From: Pseudomonas oryzicola
GTDB lineage: Bacteria > Pseudomonadota > Gammaproteobacteria > Pseudomonadales > Pseudomonadaceae
Direction of reading: 5' to 3'
DNA length: 64,000 nt
Assembly (NCBI RefSeq): GCF_014269185.2
Contig: NZ_JABWRZ020000002.1
Span: forward strand, 558,001-622,000
The position numbers and the translations under genes are program-made. Below, piece after piece: positions 53,088-61,937 of this stretch (its first letter is position 1; every line of letters begins with the position of its first letter). The notes under the pieces were generated by a model, which saw only the letters and a list, made by a program, of their open reading frames with translations, had not been told where the DNA came from and did not search any database.

Positions 53088-53441
53088 TCACGGGCGCTCG
53101 CTACACACGGCAAACACCTGCACCTCGACCAGGTAGCGCTCCCCCAGGTCGGCGCCGACGCAGGCCCGTGCCGGTTTTGCACAACCCTGCAACCAGGCGT
53201 CATACACCTCGTTCACCAGGTCGAAGTGGCGGTAGTCGGCGATCCATAGCTGAACCCGGGTCAACTGGTCCTTGGTCACCCTGGCCTCAGCCATCAGCCT
53301 GTCGATCGTATTCAGTGCCTGGCGCAACTGCCCCTGCACGTCCAGCTGCAGGTCGTCGGCGACCACGCCAGCGGTTTCGAACAGGCCCCTGTAGCTGACC
53401 GCCAACGACATCCGCTGGCCGACCCCATATCGCTCGATCAT
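53088..53441 (-). CDS. RidA/YjgF family protein (enamine/imine deaminase-like)
   Basis: 117 residues, the normal size for a RidA trimer subunit. It has RMSLAVSYRGLFETAGVVADD, the LNTIDRLMAEARVTKDQLTRVQLWIADYRHF segment (in parts) and C-terminal ARACVGADLGERYLVEVQVFAV. The expected Arg before the CVGA motif is present. RidA proteins hydrolyse reactive 2-aminoacrylate/2-aminocrotonate from PLP enzymes. It is the last gene of the minus-strand array, 12 bp after the aldehyde dehydrogenase, which fits mopping up enamine by-products of the nearby PLP enzymes. Confidence 0.92.
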   Translation of the reverse strand: MIERYGVGQRMSLAVSYRGLFETAGVVADDLQLDVQGQLRQALNTIDRLMAEARVTKDQLTRVQLWIADYRHFDLVNEVYDAWLQGCAKPARACVGADLGERYLVEVQVFAVCSERP

Positions 53442-53453
53442 AAGCTTCCCCTC

Positions 53454-54872
53454 TCAGCCCATCTGGTTGATGCACACGACCTTGGGCTGGGTCATGTCCT
53501 CATAGGCGAACCGCACCCCCTCGCGGCCCAGGCTCCCATACTTGGAACCGCCGAATGGCATGGCGTCGAAGCGGTAGTCGGACGAGTCGTTGATCATCAC
53601 GCCGCCTGCCTCGATGCGCTTCGCCAGGCTCAGCGCCAAGGACAAGTCGCGGGTGAACACCCCGGCATGCAAGCTGTACTCAGGGGCATTGGCCAGGGCG
53701 ACGGCCTGTTCGATGTCCTCGAAGGGCGCCAGCATTACCACCGGGGCGAACACCTCTTCACGCCACAGCCGGCTGCTGTGATCGACACCTTCCAGCACCG
53801 TCGGCGCATAATTGGCGCCCTGGCGCTTGTGGCCACAGAGCAGGCGGGCGCCGCCCTGCAGGGCCTGGTTGACACGTTCTTCGATGTGCCGTGCAGCGGC
53901 TTCGCTGATCATCGGCCCCATGTCGGTTTCGCGCAGGCCCGGGTCACCCAGCACCATGGCCTGGGTCAGGGCGACGAAGCGCTGGCGAAACGCTTCGTAG
54001 ATCGAGGCGTCGACCAGGATGCGCTGGGTGCCGATGCAGTTCTGCCCGGCGGCCCAGAACGCGCCCGATACGCACGACTCGACAGTGGCTTCGAGGTCGC
54101 AATCCTTGAGCACCAGCACCGGGGCGTTGCCGCCCAGGTCCATGGCGAGCTTTTTCAGGCCCGCGCCCTTGGCAATCTGCTCGCCCGTGGCGAAGCCGCC
54201 GGTAAAGGAAACCATGCGCACATCACGCACAGCCACCAGCGCCTTGCCCAGCTCGGCGCCGCCGGTGGCAACGCTGACAACGGCTTCCGGCAGCCCTGCA
54301 TCGGTGAGGTACTGCACCAGCTTGAGCGCCGATAACGGGGCCAGCTCGGAAGGCTTGAGGATAACGGCATTGCCGCCGGCGATGGCCGGGCCCAGCTTGT
54401 GCGCCACCAGGTTCAGCGGGTCGTTGTACGGGGTGATGGCCAGGATCAGCCCCAGCGGCTCGCGGGTGAACCAGCCCTGGCGCGACTCGGAGCCTTCATA
54501 GGCATCGAACGGCACCACTTCTCCGGCGTTGCGCCGCGCTTCCTCGGCTGACAGCTTGAGCGTGTTGATGCAGCGTTTTACCTCCTTTTCGGCCTGGCGC
54601 AGGGTCTTGCCCGCTTCATCGACAATCAGCCCGGCAAAATCGGCAGCATCGCGTTCGATGAGGCGGGCGGCCTGCTCAAGGATGCTGGCGCGACGGTGCC
54701 GGGGCAGCGCGGCACTTTCGCGTACACCCTGGCGAGCACGCGTCAGCAGGCCCGGCACCGCGTCGGCAGTGAGGTTGGCGACGCTGCCGACCAGGCTGCC
54801 GTCGTAGGGGCTATACACATCGATCAAGGCGGGTTGCTGGAACGCTACCCGGGACAGGGAAGTCAGGCTCAT
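53454..54872 (-). CDS. Aldehyde dehydrogenase, semialdehyde/phosphonoacetaldehyde-type branch
   Basis: 472 residues, ALDH superfamily. Catalytic Cys279 in GQNCIGTQR; cofactor loop SFTGGFATG at 222-230; TPYNDPLN at 147-154 in place of PWNFP, as in the branch that includes phosphonoacetaldehyde and some semialdehyde dehydrogenases. The general-base position reads MDLGGNAP: Asp245 instead of the usual Glu. It lies 12 bp after the homoserine dehydrogenase, whose product in the oxidative direction is aspartate semialdehyde, the candidate substrate. Start follows GAGGAG. Confidence 0.88.
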   Translation of the reverse strand: MSLTSLSRVAFQQPALIDVYSPYDGSLVGSVANLTADAVPGLLTRARQGVRESAALPRHRRASILEQAARLIERDAADFAGLIVDEAGKTLRQAEKEVKRCINTLKLSAEEARRNAGEVVPFDAYEGSESRQGWFTREPLGLILAITPYNDPLNLVAHKLGPAIAGGNAVILKPSELAPLSALKLVQYLTDAGLPEAVVSVATGGAELGKALVAVRDVRMVSFTGGFATGEQIAKGAGLKKLAMDLGGNAPVLVLKDCDLEATVESCVSGAFWAAGQNCIGTQRILVDASIYEAFRQRFVALTQAMVLGDPGLRETDMGPMISEAAARHIEERVNQALQGGARLLCGHKRQGANYAPTVLEGVDHSSRLWREEVFAPVVMLAPFEDIEQAVALANAPEYSLHAGVFTRDLSLALSLAKRIEAGGVMINDSSDYRFDAMPFGGSKYGSLGREGVRFAYEDMTQPKVVCINQMG

Positions 54873-54884
54873 GAACGTAGCTCC

Positions 54885-55928
54885 TCAGGCCGAACGGCCA
54901 GCGGTGTGGATGGCGACGATATCCGACAACAGGGCAAAGGCCGTTTCGACACGCCCCGCACCCGGGCCGGACACGGTCACGGCGCCCAGCAACTCGGTGT
55001 CGAACGCCACCGCATTGGTCGCGCCGCTGATGCCGGCCAGGGGGTGGTTGCCAGGCAACAGGCGCGCTTCGACGCTGGCACGCACCGAGCCATCGGCTTC
55101 CCGGCTGGCGCTGCCGATCAGCTTCCAGCGTTGGCCGGCCGCTTGCGCTTGCTGGATAGCCGCGCTGTCGAGGCGGCTGATGCCGCTGCAAGCGACATCA
55201 TTCACCTGCAGGCAGGCACCGAGCAGTTCGTTGGCAAGGATGACCACTTTCAGGCGCACGTCATGCCCTTCGACATCGGCCGTCGGGTCTGCCTCGGCGT
55301 AGCCAAGCGCCTGGGCCTGCGCCACCGCATCGGCAAAGCCAAGCCCCTCTTCCATGCGCGTCAGTACATAGTTCGAAGTACCGTTGAGAATGCCCTCGAA
55401 GCCGACCAGGCCTGCGCCAGCCAACGTCTGACGAGCCATGCGCAGCACGGGAGTACCGCTCATCACCGCGCCTTCGTATTCGAACGACACGCCGTTGGCC
55501 TTGGCCAGGGCTTTCAGCGCCTGGGCATGCAAGGCGACTGGCCCCTTGTTGGTGGTGACCACGTGCTTGCCCGCTTCCAGTGCCCAGCGGCAGAAGGTCG
55601 CCGCCGGCTCGCCATCCTTGGGGTTGGTGAAGGTAGCTTCGGCGATGATGTCGGCGCCGGACTGCTTGATCACCGCTTCGTTGAATGCCTCTGCCGAACC
55701 CTGAGGGAACTGCGCCAGGGCGCCCTTTTCAGCAGGCAAGGCCGCCAGCTTGGCGGCATCCAGGCCATCGCGGTCGATCACCGAGCCGAGGAACAGGTCG
55801 GTGACACCGACGATCTTCAGGGCAAAGCCCAGTTCTTGCTGCCAGCGCGCGTTGCGCTCGGCGATCAGTTGGGCCAGGGCACGGTTCACGCCGCCAAAGC
55901 CAACGAGTGCGATCTTGTATTCGGTCAT
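54885..55928 (-). CDS. Homoserine dehydrogenase-like protein without ACT domain
   Basis: Interconverts aspartate semialdehyde and homoserine with NAD(P)H. 347 residues: nucleotide-binding LVGFGGVNRAL at 8-18, TNKGP with Lys128, GILNGTSNYVLTRM at 179-192, and the catalytic block YAEADPTADVEGHDVRLKV at 210-228. It ends soon after the catalytic domain, lacking the C-terminal ACT domain of the biosynthetic enzyme (about 430 residues), so threonine feedback is not expected. ATG 55928 follows AAGGA. Placement with ALDH and RidA points to a catabolic role. Confidence 0.9.
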   Translation of the reverse strand: MTEYKIALVGFGGVNRALAQLIAERNARWQQELGFALKIVGVTDLFLGSVIDRDGLDAAKLAALPAEKGALAQFPQGSAEAFNEAVIKQSGADIIAEATFTNPKDGEPAATFCRWALEAGKHVVTTNKGPVALHAQALKALAKANGVSFEYEGAVMSGTPVLRMARQTLAGAGLVGFEGILNGTSNYVLTRMEEGLGFADAVAQAQALGYAEADPTADVEGHDVRLKVVILANELLGACLQVNDVACSGISRLDSAAIQQAQAAGQRWKLIGSASREADGSVRASVEARLLPGNHPLAGISGATNAVAFDTELLGAVTVSGPGAGRVETAFALLSDIVAIHTAGRSA

Positions 55929-56067
55929 GTTTGCTGTCCTTTCCAGGCGATGGGTCGATGAGGACAAGCCTATGAGCCGGGCAGTGCCAGTTGAATATGG
56001 CAATCCGCTGTATTTATTGGCCAATCTGGCCAGTGCCCAAACCACATCCGAGCGCCCCAGGAATGCA

Positions 56068-56101
56068 CAACGCCGCCAGGGCGCAAGCCCAGGCGGCGTT
56101 G
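56068..56101 (-). terminator. Long interrupted hairpin between lrp and homoserine dehydrogenase genes
   Basis: CAACGCCGCC and GGCGGCGTTG form a 10-bp stem, continued after an A-A mismatch by GGGC-GCAA-GCCC. It lies in the 207-bp gap inside the minus-strand array. No U-tract, so it may be an attenuator, processing site or mRNA stabiliser rather than a full terminator. Confidence 0.45.
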
Positions 56102-56135
56102 TTGTATCGAGGGTTGTCGAGGGCAAAGACGCGGT

Positions 56136-56573
56136 TCAGATCACCGTGGCCAGGACGAACGACGTCACCGTGTTCTCGACCCCGGGCATGGCAGCAATTT
56201 CCTTCCATACATGATGCACCCGCTCCGGGCTGGAGGCCTCGACGCGCAGCTGCAGGTCGAATTCGCCGCTGAGCACCTCGCACTGGATCACCTCGGGGAT
56301 CTGGCGCAGGGCATCGAGCACCGCTTCACCGCGCATGCGGTCGTAGCGGTAGACGAAGATCACCGCGTTGATCAACGAGGTCGGCCGTCGTCCTTCGCCA
56401 ATGCGCAAGGTGTAGCCCTGGATGGCCCCGTCACGCTCCAGGCGCTCGATGCGCTGGCGAACCGCGTTGCGCGACAGGTTCACTTTCAGCCCCAGCTCGG
56501 CATGGGCAATGCGCGCATTGGCGGTGAGTTCGGCGAGAATGCGCTCGTCGAGGGGGTCGAGAATGCGCTTCAT
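56136..56573 (-). CDS. Lrp/AsnC-family transcriptional regulator
   Basis: 145 residues: N-terminal helix-turn-helix (about 5-55, LDERILAELTANARIAHAELGLKVNLSRNAVRQRIERLE in pieces) and C-terminal RAM/ACT-like ligand domain (about 65-140). It probably senses an amino acid such as homoserine, methionine or threonine. It overlaps the threonine synthase-like gene by 4 bp (ATGA) and is followed by a hairpin and the homoserine dehydrogenase gene, so it is the likely local regulator. Confidence 0.92.
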   Translation of the reverse strand: MKRILDPLDERILAELTANARIAHAELGLKVNLSRNAVRQRIERLERDGAIQGYTLRIGEGRRPTSLINAVIFVYRYDRMRGEAVLDALRQIPEVIQCEVLSGEFDLQLRVEASSPERVHHVWKEIAAMPGVENTVTSFVLATVI

Positions 56574-57958
56574 CGTCTTGCCTGCAACTGGGCCAGCAGT
56601 TCATGAACCCCCGCCAGGTCCTCGGGCGCGAGCAGCGGCCCGCTGCCTGCAGCGCCAGCGCCGCTGGCTGGCACCTCGCCGTGCCAGGCCCCAAGTTCCG
56701 CTAGCAGCGCGGCGGACTTTTCCGGGGCAAACTGCCCCAGCGTGACGATCGGCGCGCCAATGTTGCGCCGGTGCAGGCGCCCGGCGAATGCCCCGGTTGC
56801 CGCATGCGGGTCTACCGCAGTGCCGGTTTCCTGGAACAGCGTGACGATTTCCTCGCGGATCAGCGCGTCGTCCACGGCGTACGAGTCGAACAGCATGCGC
56901 GCGTGCAGCCACTGGCGGTTGCCGATGCTCAGCTCACCGCAATCCTCGAAGTGCTCCATCAGCGCCCTGGTCGCCCCGCCGTCGCGGTCGTATAGCTCCC
57001 AGACGAAGCGCTCCAGGTTGGAGAACAGCGAGAAGTCCATGACCGGCGACAAGGTCTGGCTGGTTGAGCCACGGCTGTAGCGGTTGCAATGGATGAACCG
57101 GTGCAAGGCATCGTTGCGGTTGGTGGAGACAATGATCTGGTTGATCGGCAGGCCCATCTTCTGGGCGATGAAGCCCGCGTAGATCTCGGCAAAACTGGCG
57201 GTGGGAATGCTGAAACCGACCGGCCGGATTCCCCCGCCCAACTGCAGCGCCGCGTGGAAATAGAACACGATCTGCGCCAGCACGCCGACCCAGTTGGTCG
57301 AATTGAAGCTGACCGGAATCAGCTCGGGGCACGGCCATGCGCGCAGCAGCGCCGAAACCAGCGACTGGCAGTCATCGAAGCTGCCGGCCACGGCCACGCA
57401 ACTGACGCTTTCGCCCGCGGCACTGCGCATCACCGCGGCCCGATCGGGCGGCGTACCGGCGTTGGGGTACAGCGCCAGCAGGCGTGCCGTCGGGCAATGA
57501 CGCAAGGCGTCGATGGCCGCCACCGCGGTATCGCCGTTGCTGGCACCGACTAGCATCACCCGCTCGCAATCGGCGCCGAGGAAATGACGGATGAGCCGCG
57601 CCTGCAACTGCGCGGCAAAGTCCTTGGAGGAGCGGGTCGGCCCGTGAAACAGCTGCAGGATCCATTCGTTATGGCCAATCTGCTGCAACGGCGCGATGCC
57701 ACGGTGCCTGAACCCGCGATAGCTGTCGCTGACCAGCGCCCTGAGGGTCGGCTCATCGAGGGTATCGCCGACAAACGGTGCCATCACCCGCCAGGCCAGT
57801 TCATCGAACGGCAGCCAGGACCAGCTGGCGATTTCCTGCTGGCTGAATATCGGCACCGCAGTCGGCACGTACAGCCCGCCATCGGCGGCCAGCCCGGAAA
57901 GCAGCGCCGTGCGGAAATCAACTCGTATCTCGTTGCCGCGCGTGGATGTGTACTGCAT
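56570..57958 (-). CDS. Threonine synthase-like PLP enzyme
   Basis: 462 residues, fold-type II PLP enzyme. N-terminal MQYTSTRG..V.F..ALLSGLAADGGLYVP pattern, PLP lysine Lys112 in LFHGPTRSSKDFAAQL, glycine-rich ASNGDTAVAAI phosphate cup, and NSTNWVGVLAQIVFYF, all as in ThrC. Biosynthetic ThrC normally follows hom directly; here an Lrp gene separates them and the local hom lacks its ACT domain, so this may be a paralogue acting on homoserine-derived esters. Activity other than threonine formation cannot be excluded. Confidence 0.88.
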   Translation of the reverse strand: MQYTSTRGNEIRVDFRTALLSGLAADGGLYVPTAVPIFSQQEIASWSWLPFDELAWRVMAPFVGDTLDEPTLRALVSDSYRGFRHRGIAPLQQIGHNEWILQLFHGPTRSSKDFAAQLQARLIRHFLGADCERVMLVGASNGDTAVAAIDALRHCPTARLLALYPNAGTPPDRAAVMRSAAGESVSCVAVAGSFDDCQSLVSALLRAWPCPELIPVSFNSTNWVGVLAQIVFYFHAALQLGGGIRPVGFSIPTASFAEIYAGFIAQKMGLPINQIIVSTNRNDALHRFIHCNRYSRGSTSQTLSPVMDFSLFSNLERFVWELYDRDGGATRALMEHFEDCGELSIGNRQWLHARMLFDSYAVDDALIREEIVTLFQETGTAVDPHAATGAFAGRLHRRNIGAPIVTLGQFAPEKSAALLAELGAWHGEVPASGAGAAGSGPLLAPEDLAGVHELLAQLQARR

Positions 57959-57981
57959 CGGTGCTCCAGGTTTGTATTGAA

Positions 57982-58866
57982 TTAACGGTGAGCCATCGCC
58001 ACCAGCCAGTGGCTGAAGGCCTGGGCATCGCTGGACAACGCCTCACCCAGGCCGCGCACCAGGTAGAACGACTCGCTGGCCTCGATACGCTGGGTAAAAG
58101 GCGCTACCAGCCGCCCTTCCTGCAACAAGTCTTCGACCAGCGAGGAACGCGCCAGCGCCACCCCAAGCCCCAACTCCGCCATACGCAAGGTTGACACCAA
58201 CGTGTCGAACTGCAGGCCGCTGGAGGAATCGACCTGATCGGCGCCAACCCGCTCCAGCCAGTAGCCCCAGCCCTCCTCGTAACCCAGCACATGCAACAAC
58301 GGCACATGGGCCAGGTCGCGCGGCTCGCGCAACGGGGAGCCTGCGATCAGCGCAGGCGAGCAGACCGGCACCAGCAGGTCGCGGGTCAGGCGCTGTGCCT
58401 CCACACCAGTCCACTGGCCGCTGCCCCAGCGGATTTCCAGGTCGTCTTCGGCATCCAGCTCCTTGACCCACAGGTTGCTGATGTAACGGATATCCACCTG
58501 CGGGTGGGCACGGCGGAAATCGGCCAGCCGCGGGGCCAGCCAGAAGTGCAGGAACGACAGGCTGCCGCGCACCTTCAGGGGCCGCCGCTGGCGTTGCCCG
58601 AAGATTTCATTGGTGCCCACCGCCAGGCGGCTGATCGCGTCCTGCACCACCGGCAAGTAGGACTGCCCTTCTTCGGTCAAACCCAGCCCCCGGGGCAGAC
58701 GCTTGAACAACGCCACCCCCAGCTGGCCTTCCAGATGCCGTATCTGCTGGCTCACGGCGCCCTGGGTGAGGTGCAGCTCTTCTGCGGCATGGGTGAAGTT
58801 CAGGTAACGCGCCGACACTTCGAAGGCTCTCAGCCAGTTCAAGGGGGGCAGGGTTTTCTGGGTCAT
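57982..58866 (-). CDS. LysR-type regulator (GcvA-like)
   Basis: 294 residues. Winged helix-turn-helix at about 8-68 (LNFTHAAEELHLTQGAVSQQIRHLEGQLGVALFKR, in pieces) and effector domain from about 95 (VRGSLSFLHFWLAPRLADFRRAHPQVDIRY). It lies between the MmuP-like permease (46 bp) and the threonine synthase-like gene (23 bp), all on the minus strand, so it may regulate the array from within. The co-inducer is unknown. Confidence 0.92.
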   Translation of the reverse strand: MTQKTLPPLNWLRAFEVSARYLNFTHAAEELHLTQGAVSQQIRHLEGQLGVALFKRLPRGLGLTEEGQSYLPVVQDAISRLAVGTNEIFGQRQRRPLKVRGSLSFLHFWLAPRLADFRRAHPQVDIRYISNLWVKELDAEDDLEIRWGSGQWTGVEAQRLTRDLLVPVCSPALIAGSPLREPRDLAHVPLLHVLGYEEGWGYWLERVGADQVDSSSGLQFDTLVSTLRMAELGLGVALARSSLVEDLLQEGRLVAPFTQRIEASESFYLVRGLGEALSSDAQAFSHWLVAMAHR

Positions 58867-58912
58867 CGGCGGTTTCTCGTGGCAACGTTCCGGTGGCCTA
58901 GTATCACTCTGC

Positions 58913-60352
58913 TCAGGCAGCCTCGGAACCTGGCGTCACGGCCTGCAGCGGCAGCGAACGCTGCGCGCGGTACTTGCAGGTCAGCCAGTACGCCAGGTAA
59001 CACCAGGCGATGAACGGCAAGCCAAAGTACAGGGCCACGCGCTGGGCCGGGTCGAAGGCGATGCCGACGCAGGCCAGTACGCAGCAGAAGATCGCCGCCA
59101 GTGGCACGAACGGGTAGCCGCGCACGCGGAACTTCAGGTCTTCGAGCTTGCCGCCATTGGCCAGGTAATGACGACGGAAGGCCATCTGGCTGGCTGCGAT
59201 GCTGATCCACACCACCACCACTGCCAGCCCGGAAATGGACACCAGCGCCAGGTAGATGGTGTCGGGCGCGAACACACTGCTGAGCAGCGAAGCCATGCCA
59301 CCGGCCATGCTCAGGACGATGGCATTGAACGGCGTGCCGCGGCGGGACAGCGCGGCATAGCGGCGTGGCATGTTGCCTTGGTCGCTGAGGGTCCAGAGCA
59401 TGCGTGCAGCGGCATAGAGCCCGGAGTTGGCTGCAGACAGCAGTGCAGTGATGATGACGAAGTTCATGATGTCCGCCGCGTAGGGGATGCCGATCATTTC
59501 AAAGGCCATCACGAACGGGCTTTCCACCACGCCGGCCTGCTCACGCGGCAACAAGGTGGCGAGGACGAAAATGGTGCCGACGAAGAACAGCGCCAGGCGC
59601 AGCACCGTGGTGCGGATGGCCTTGGGTACGTTCTTTTCCGGGTCGCGGGTTTCGCCGGCGGCAATGCCGATCAGCTCGGTGCCCGAGAAGGCGAAGGCCA
59701 CCGCCAGCAGGGTCATGGCAATCGACCAGAAGCCGGTGGGGAACAGCCCTTCGCGGGTGAAGTTGCCCAGCCCGACACTGTGGGCCTGAGTGATTTCGAA
59801 GACGCCGAGGATCGCTCCACCACCTGCCACCAGGAAGGCAACCACGGCCAGCACCTTGATCAATGACAACCAGAATTCGGTTTCGGCAAACGAGCGCACC
59901 GAAATGATATTGCTGATGAACACCGCCAGGCCGAACAGGGCACTCCATAGCCACACAGGCGTTTCGGGGAACCAGCGCACCATGAGGATACCGGCGGCGG
60001 TGAATTCCGAGCCGATGGCCACGGTCCAGGTCAGCCAGTACATCCAGGCCACCATGTAGCCTGTACCCGGCCCGATGTAGCGCGTGGCATAACTGCTGAA
60101 CGAGCCGACCTCGGGCATGTGCACCGCCAGTTCGCCCAGGCACATCATCACCAGGTAGACCATGATCGCGCCGAGGATATAGGCGATGACCGCACCCAGG
60201 GGCCCCGCCTGGTTGACCGTGTAGCCCGAGGTCAGGAACAGGCCGGTACCGATGACACCGCCCAGCGCCAGCATGACGATATGGCGGGTTTGCATATCCT
60301 GCTTGAAGCCATGCGCAGAAGCATTTCTCGTTGTAGTTGTCTGCAGGGACAT
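58913..60352 (-). CDS. mmuP: MmuP-like S-methylmethionine permease (APC family)
   Basis: 479 residues, 12 helices of the APC amino-acid permease family. Helix 1 [27 protein letters not shown]; helix 3-4 [44 protein letters not shown] and [33 protein letters not shown] match E. coli MmuP closely along the chain (from memory). The predicted role is proton-coupled uptake of S-methylmethionine, a plant compound. An MmuM-like methyltransferase lies two genes upstream, supporting this over a D-Ser/D-Ala permease. ATG 60352 follows GAGAA. Confidence 0.85.
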   Translation of the reverse strand: MSLQTTTTRNASAHGFKQDMQTRHIVMLALGGVIGTGLFLTSGYTVNQAGPLGAVIAYILGAIMVYLVMMCLGELAVHMPEVGSFSSYATRYIGPGTGYMVAWMYWLTWTVAIGSEFTAAGILMVRWFPETPVWLWSALFGLAVFISNIISVRSFAETEFWLSLIKVLAVVAFLVAGGGAILGVFEITQAHSVGLGNFTREGLFPTGFWSIAMTLLAVAFAFSGTELIGIAAGETRDPEKNVPKAIRTTVLRLALFFVGTIFVLATLLPREQAGVVESPFVMAFEMIGIPYAADIMNFVIITALLSAANSGLYAAARMLWTLSDQGNMPRRYAALSRRGTPFNAIVLSMAGGMASLLSSVFAPDTIYLALVSISGLAVVVVWISIAASQMAFRRHYLANGGKLEDLKFRVRGYPFVPLAAIFCCVLACVGIAFDPAQRVALYFGLPFIAWCYLAYWLTCKYRAQRSLPLQAVTPGSEAA

Positions 60353-60495
60353 TGTGGTTTTCTCATGAAAGTTGGCGGGCAAGGACGTTGCAACGACCTC
60401 GTCTTGGCAGAGCGAAGCGAATTGCCTTGCATATTGTTTTTGTTCGACTTCATGAACTGGCACCCACCGCAAGGAACGGGTGCCACGCGCCTGCC

Positions 60496-61767
60496 TCAGG
60501 CCTGTACTTCGGCCAGGCCGGCGTACGCGTCACCGTGCAATTCCTTTGCTGCGGCCAACTCCTGGCGCACCGATGCACAAGCCTGTGCCAGGTCTGCCAG
60601 CAGGTCCTCGGTGTCTTCGATGCCCACCGAAATACGCACCAGCCCTTCGGAGATGCCCAGGGCCAAGCGTTCTTCGAGGGTGTTTTCCACATGGCTGGTG
60701 GTGCGCGCCGGGCCATAGATGGTTTCCACCGCGCCCAGGTTGCCTGCCCGATGGGCATACTTCAGGCGCGGCAGCAGCCGCGCCACGGTGGGCATGCCGC
60801 CCTTGAGCACGAAGCTGACAATGGCTCCGAAGCCGCGCATCTGGGCCTTGGCAATCGCATGGCCCGGGTGCTCGGGCAACCCCGGGTAATTGACCGCTTC
60901 GACCAGCGGTTCGCTGCTCAGGTACTGGGCCAGGGCCTGGGCACTGGCCTGTTGCTGCCGCAGGCGCAAAGCCAGGGTCTTGATACCGCGGATGATCAGG
61001 TAGGCGGAAAACGGGTCCAGCGCCGCACCGTTGATCTCACGGTAGTGACGTACCTGCGCCATCAGTGGCTCGGCACCGCAAACCACCCCGCCCAGCACGT
61101 CACCGTGCCCGGAGAGGAATTTGGTGGCGCTGTGCACCACCACATCCACGCCCAGGGCCAGCGGGTTCTGGTTCAGCGGGGTGGCGAAGGTGTTGTCGGC
61201 CACCACCACCGCACCTACCTGCCGGGCGGCCGCACACAGGCGCTGGATGTCCAGTACCTTCAAGGTCGGGTTGGTAGGGGTTTCCAGGTACAGCAGGTCG
61301 CAGCCCGCGGCGATTTCGCGCTCCAGCACCTCGGTATCGAGGGTATCGCACAGGCACACCTGCACGCCCATGCGCGGCAGGAACTCTTCGAAGATCTTGT
61401 TGGTGCCACCGTAGCTGTCGCGGGTCGACACCACGCGCTTGCCGGTGCAGAGGAAGGTATGCAGCACCGCGCTGATGGCCGCCATGCCACTGCTGAACGC
61501 CACTGCCGACTCGGCCTGCTCCAGCTCGCACAGCTTGGCTTCCAGGGTGGCGACCGTCGGGTTGCTCATGCGGCTGTAGATGTAGCCCGGCAGCTTGCCC
61601 AGGGCCACGTCGTACCAGGCGTCGATATCGTTGTAGCCGTAGGCGGCGCTGACCACGATCGGGGTCTGGGTGGCGTTGTACGGGTGCTGCACTTGCTCCC
61701 CGCCCCACACCACGCGCGTACCGACACCGGCCGCTGCACTGCCCTCGAATTTTTCGTTGTTGTTCAT
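60496..61767 (-). CDS. Cystathionine gamma-synthase-family PLP enzyme
   Basis: 423 residues, fold-type I Cys/Met-metabolism enzyme. [10 protein letters not shown] (Tyr64, Arg66) contacts PLP of the neighbouring subunit; FSSGMAAI at 91-98; Asp191 in [12 protein letters not shown]-Lys216 in [16 protein letters not shown]. At the place of the active-site cysteine diagnostic of methionine gamma-lyase (YGCT) this protein has YGGT (Gly121), so it is more like gamma-synthase/gamma-lyase than true MGL. Flanked by MmuP-like and MmuM-like genes, it likely acts on methionine, S-methylmethionine or a homoserine ester. Confidence 0.88.
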   Translation of the reverse strand: MNNNEKFEGSAAAGVGTRVVWGGEQVQHPYNATQTPIVVSAAYGYNDIDAWYDVALGKLPGYIYSRMSNPTVATLEAKLCELEQAESAVAFSSGMAAISAVLHTFLCTGKRVVSTRDSYGGTNKIFEEFLPRMGVQVCLCDTLDTEVLEREIAAGCDLLYLETPTNPTLKVLDIQRLCAAARQVGAVVVADNTFATPLNQNPLALGVDVVVHSATKFLSGHGDVLGGVVCGAEPLMAQVRHYREINGAALDPFSAYLIIRGIKTLALRLRQQQASAQALAQYLSSEPLVEAVNYPGLPEHPGHAIAKAQMRGFGAIVSFVLKGGMPTVARLLPRLKYAHRAGNLGAVETIYGPARTTSHVENTLEERLALGISEGLVRISVGIEDTEDLLADLAQACASVRQELAAAKELHGDAYAGLAEVQA

Positions 61768-61937
61768 ATCCGGTTTTCCGCACGGCTGAGTTGTGTATGC
61801 CGATCGAGCATCGGCTTTCAGCGGACTATAGGGACATGGCGGGAGACTGAAAAACGATGGAATCCGGGTCTGACTGGCGTTTTTTTTAATGGCTGGGGGA
61901 CCGGGCGGTACGGCAGCCACCCTGCCCCCTTATGGCT

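Noticed and set aside
60496..61767. Methionine gamma-lyase (mgl) call
   Set aside because: The diagnostic active-site cysteine is Gly121 and the sequence follows the cystathionine gamma-synthase group, so I kept the broader family name.
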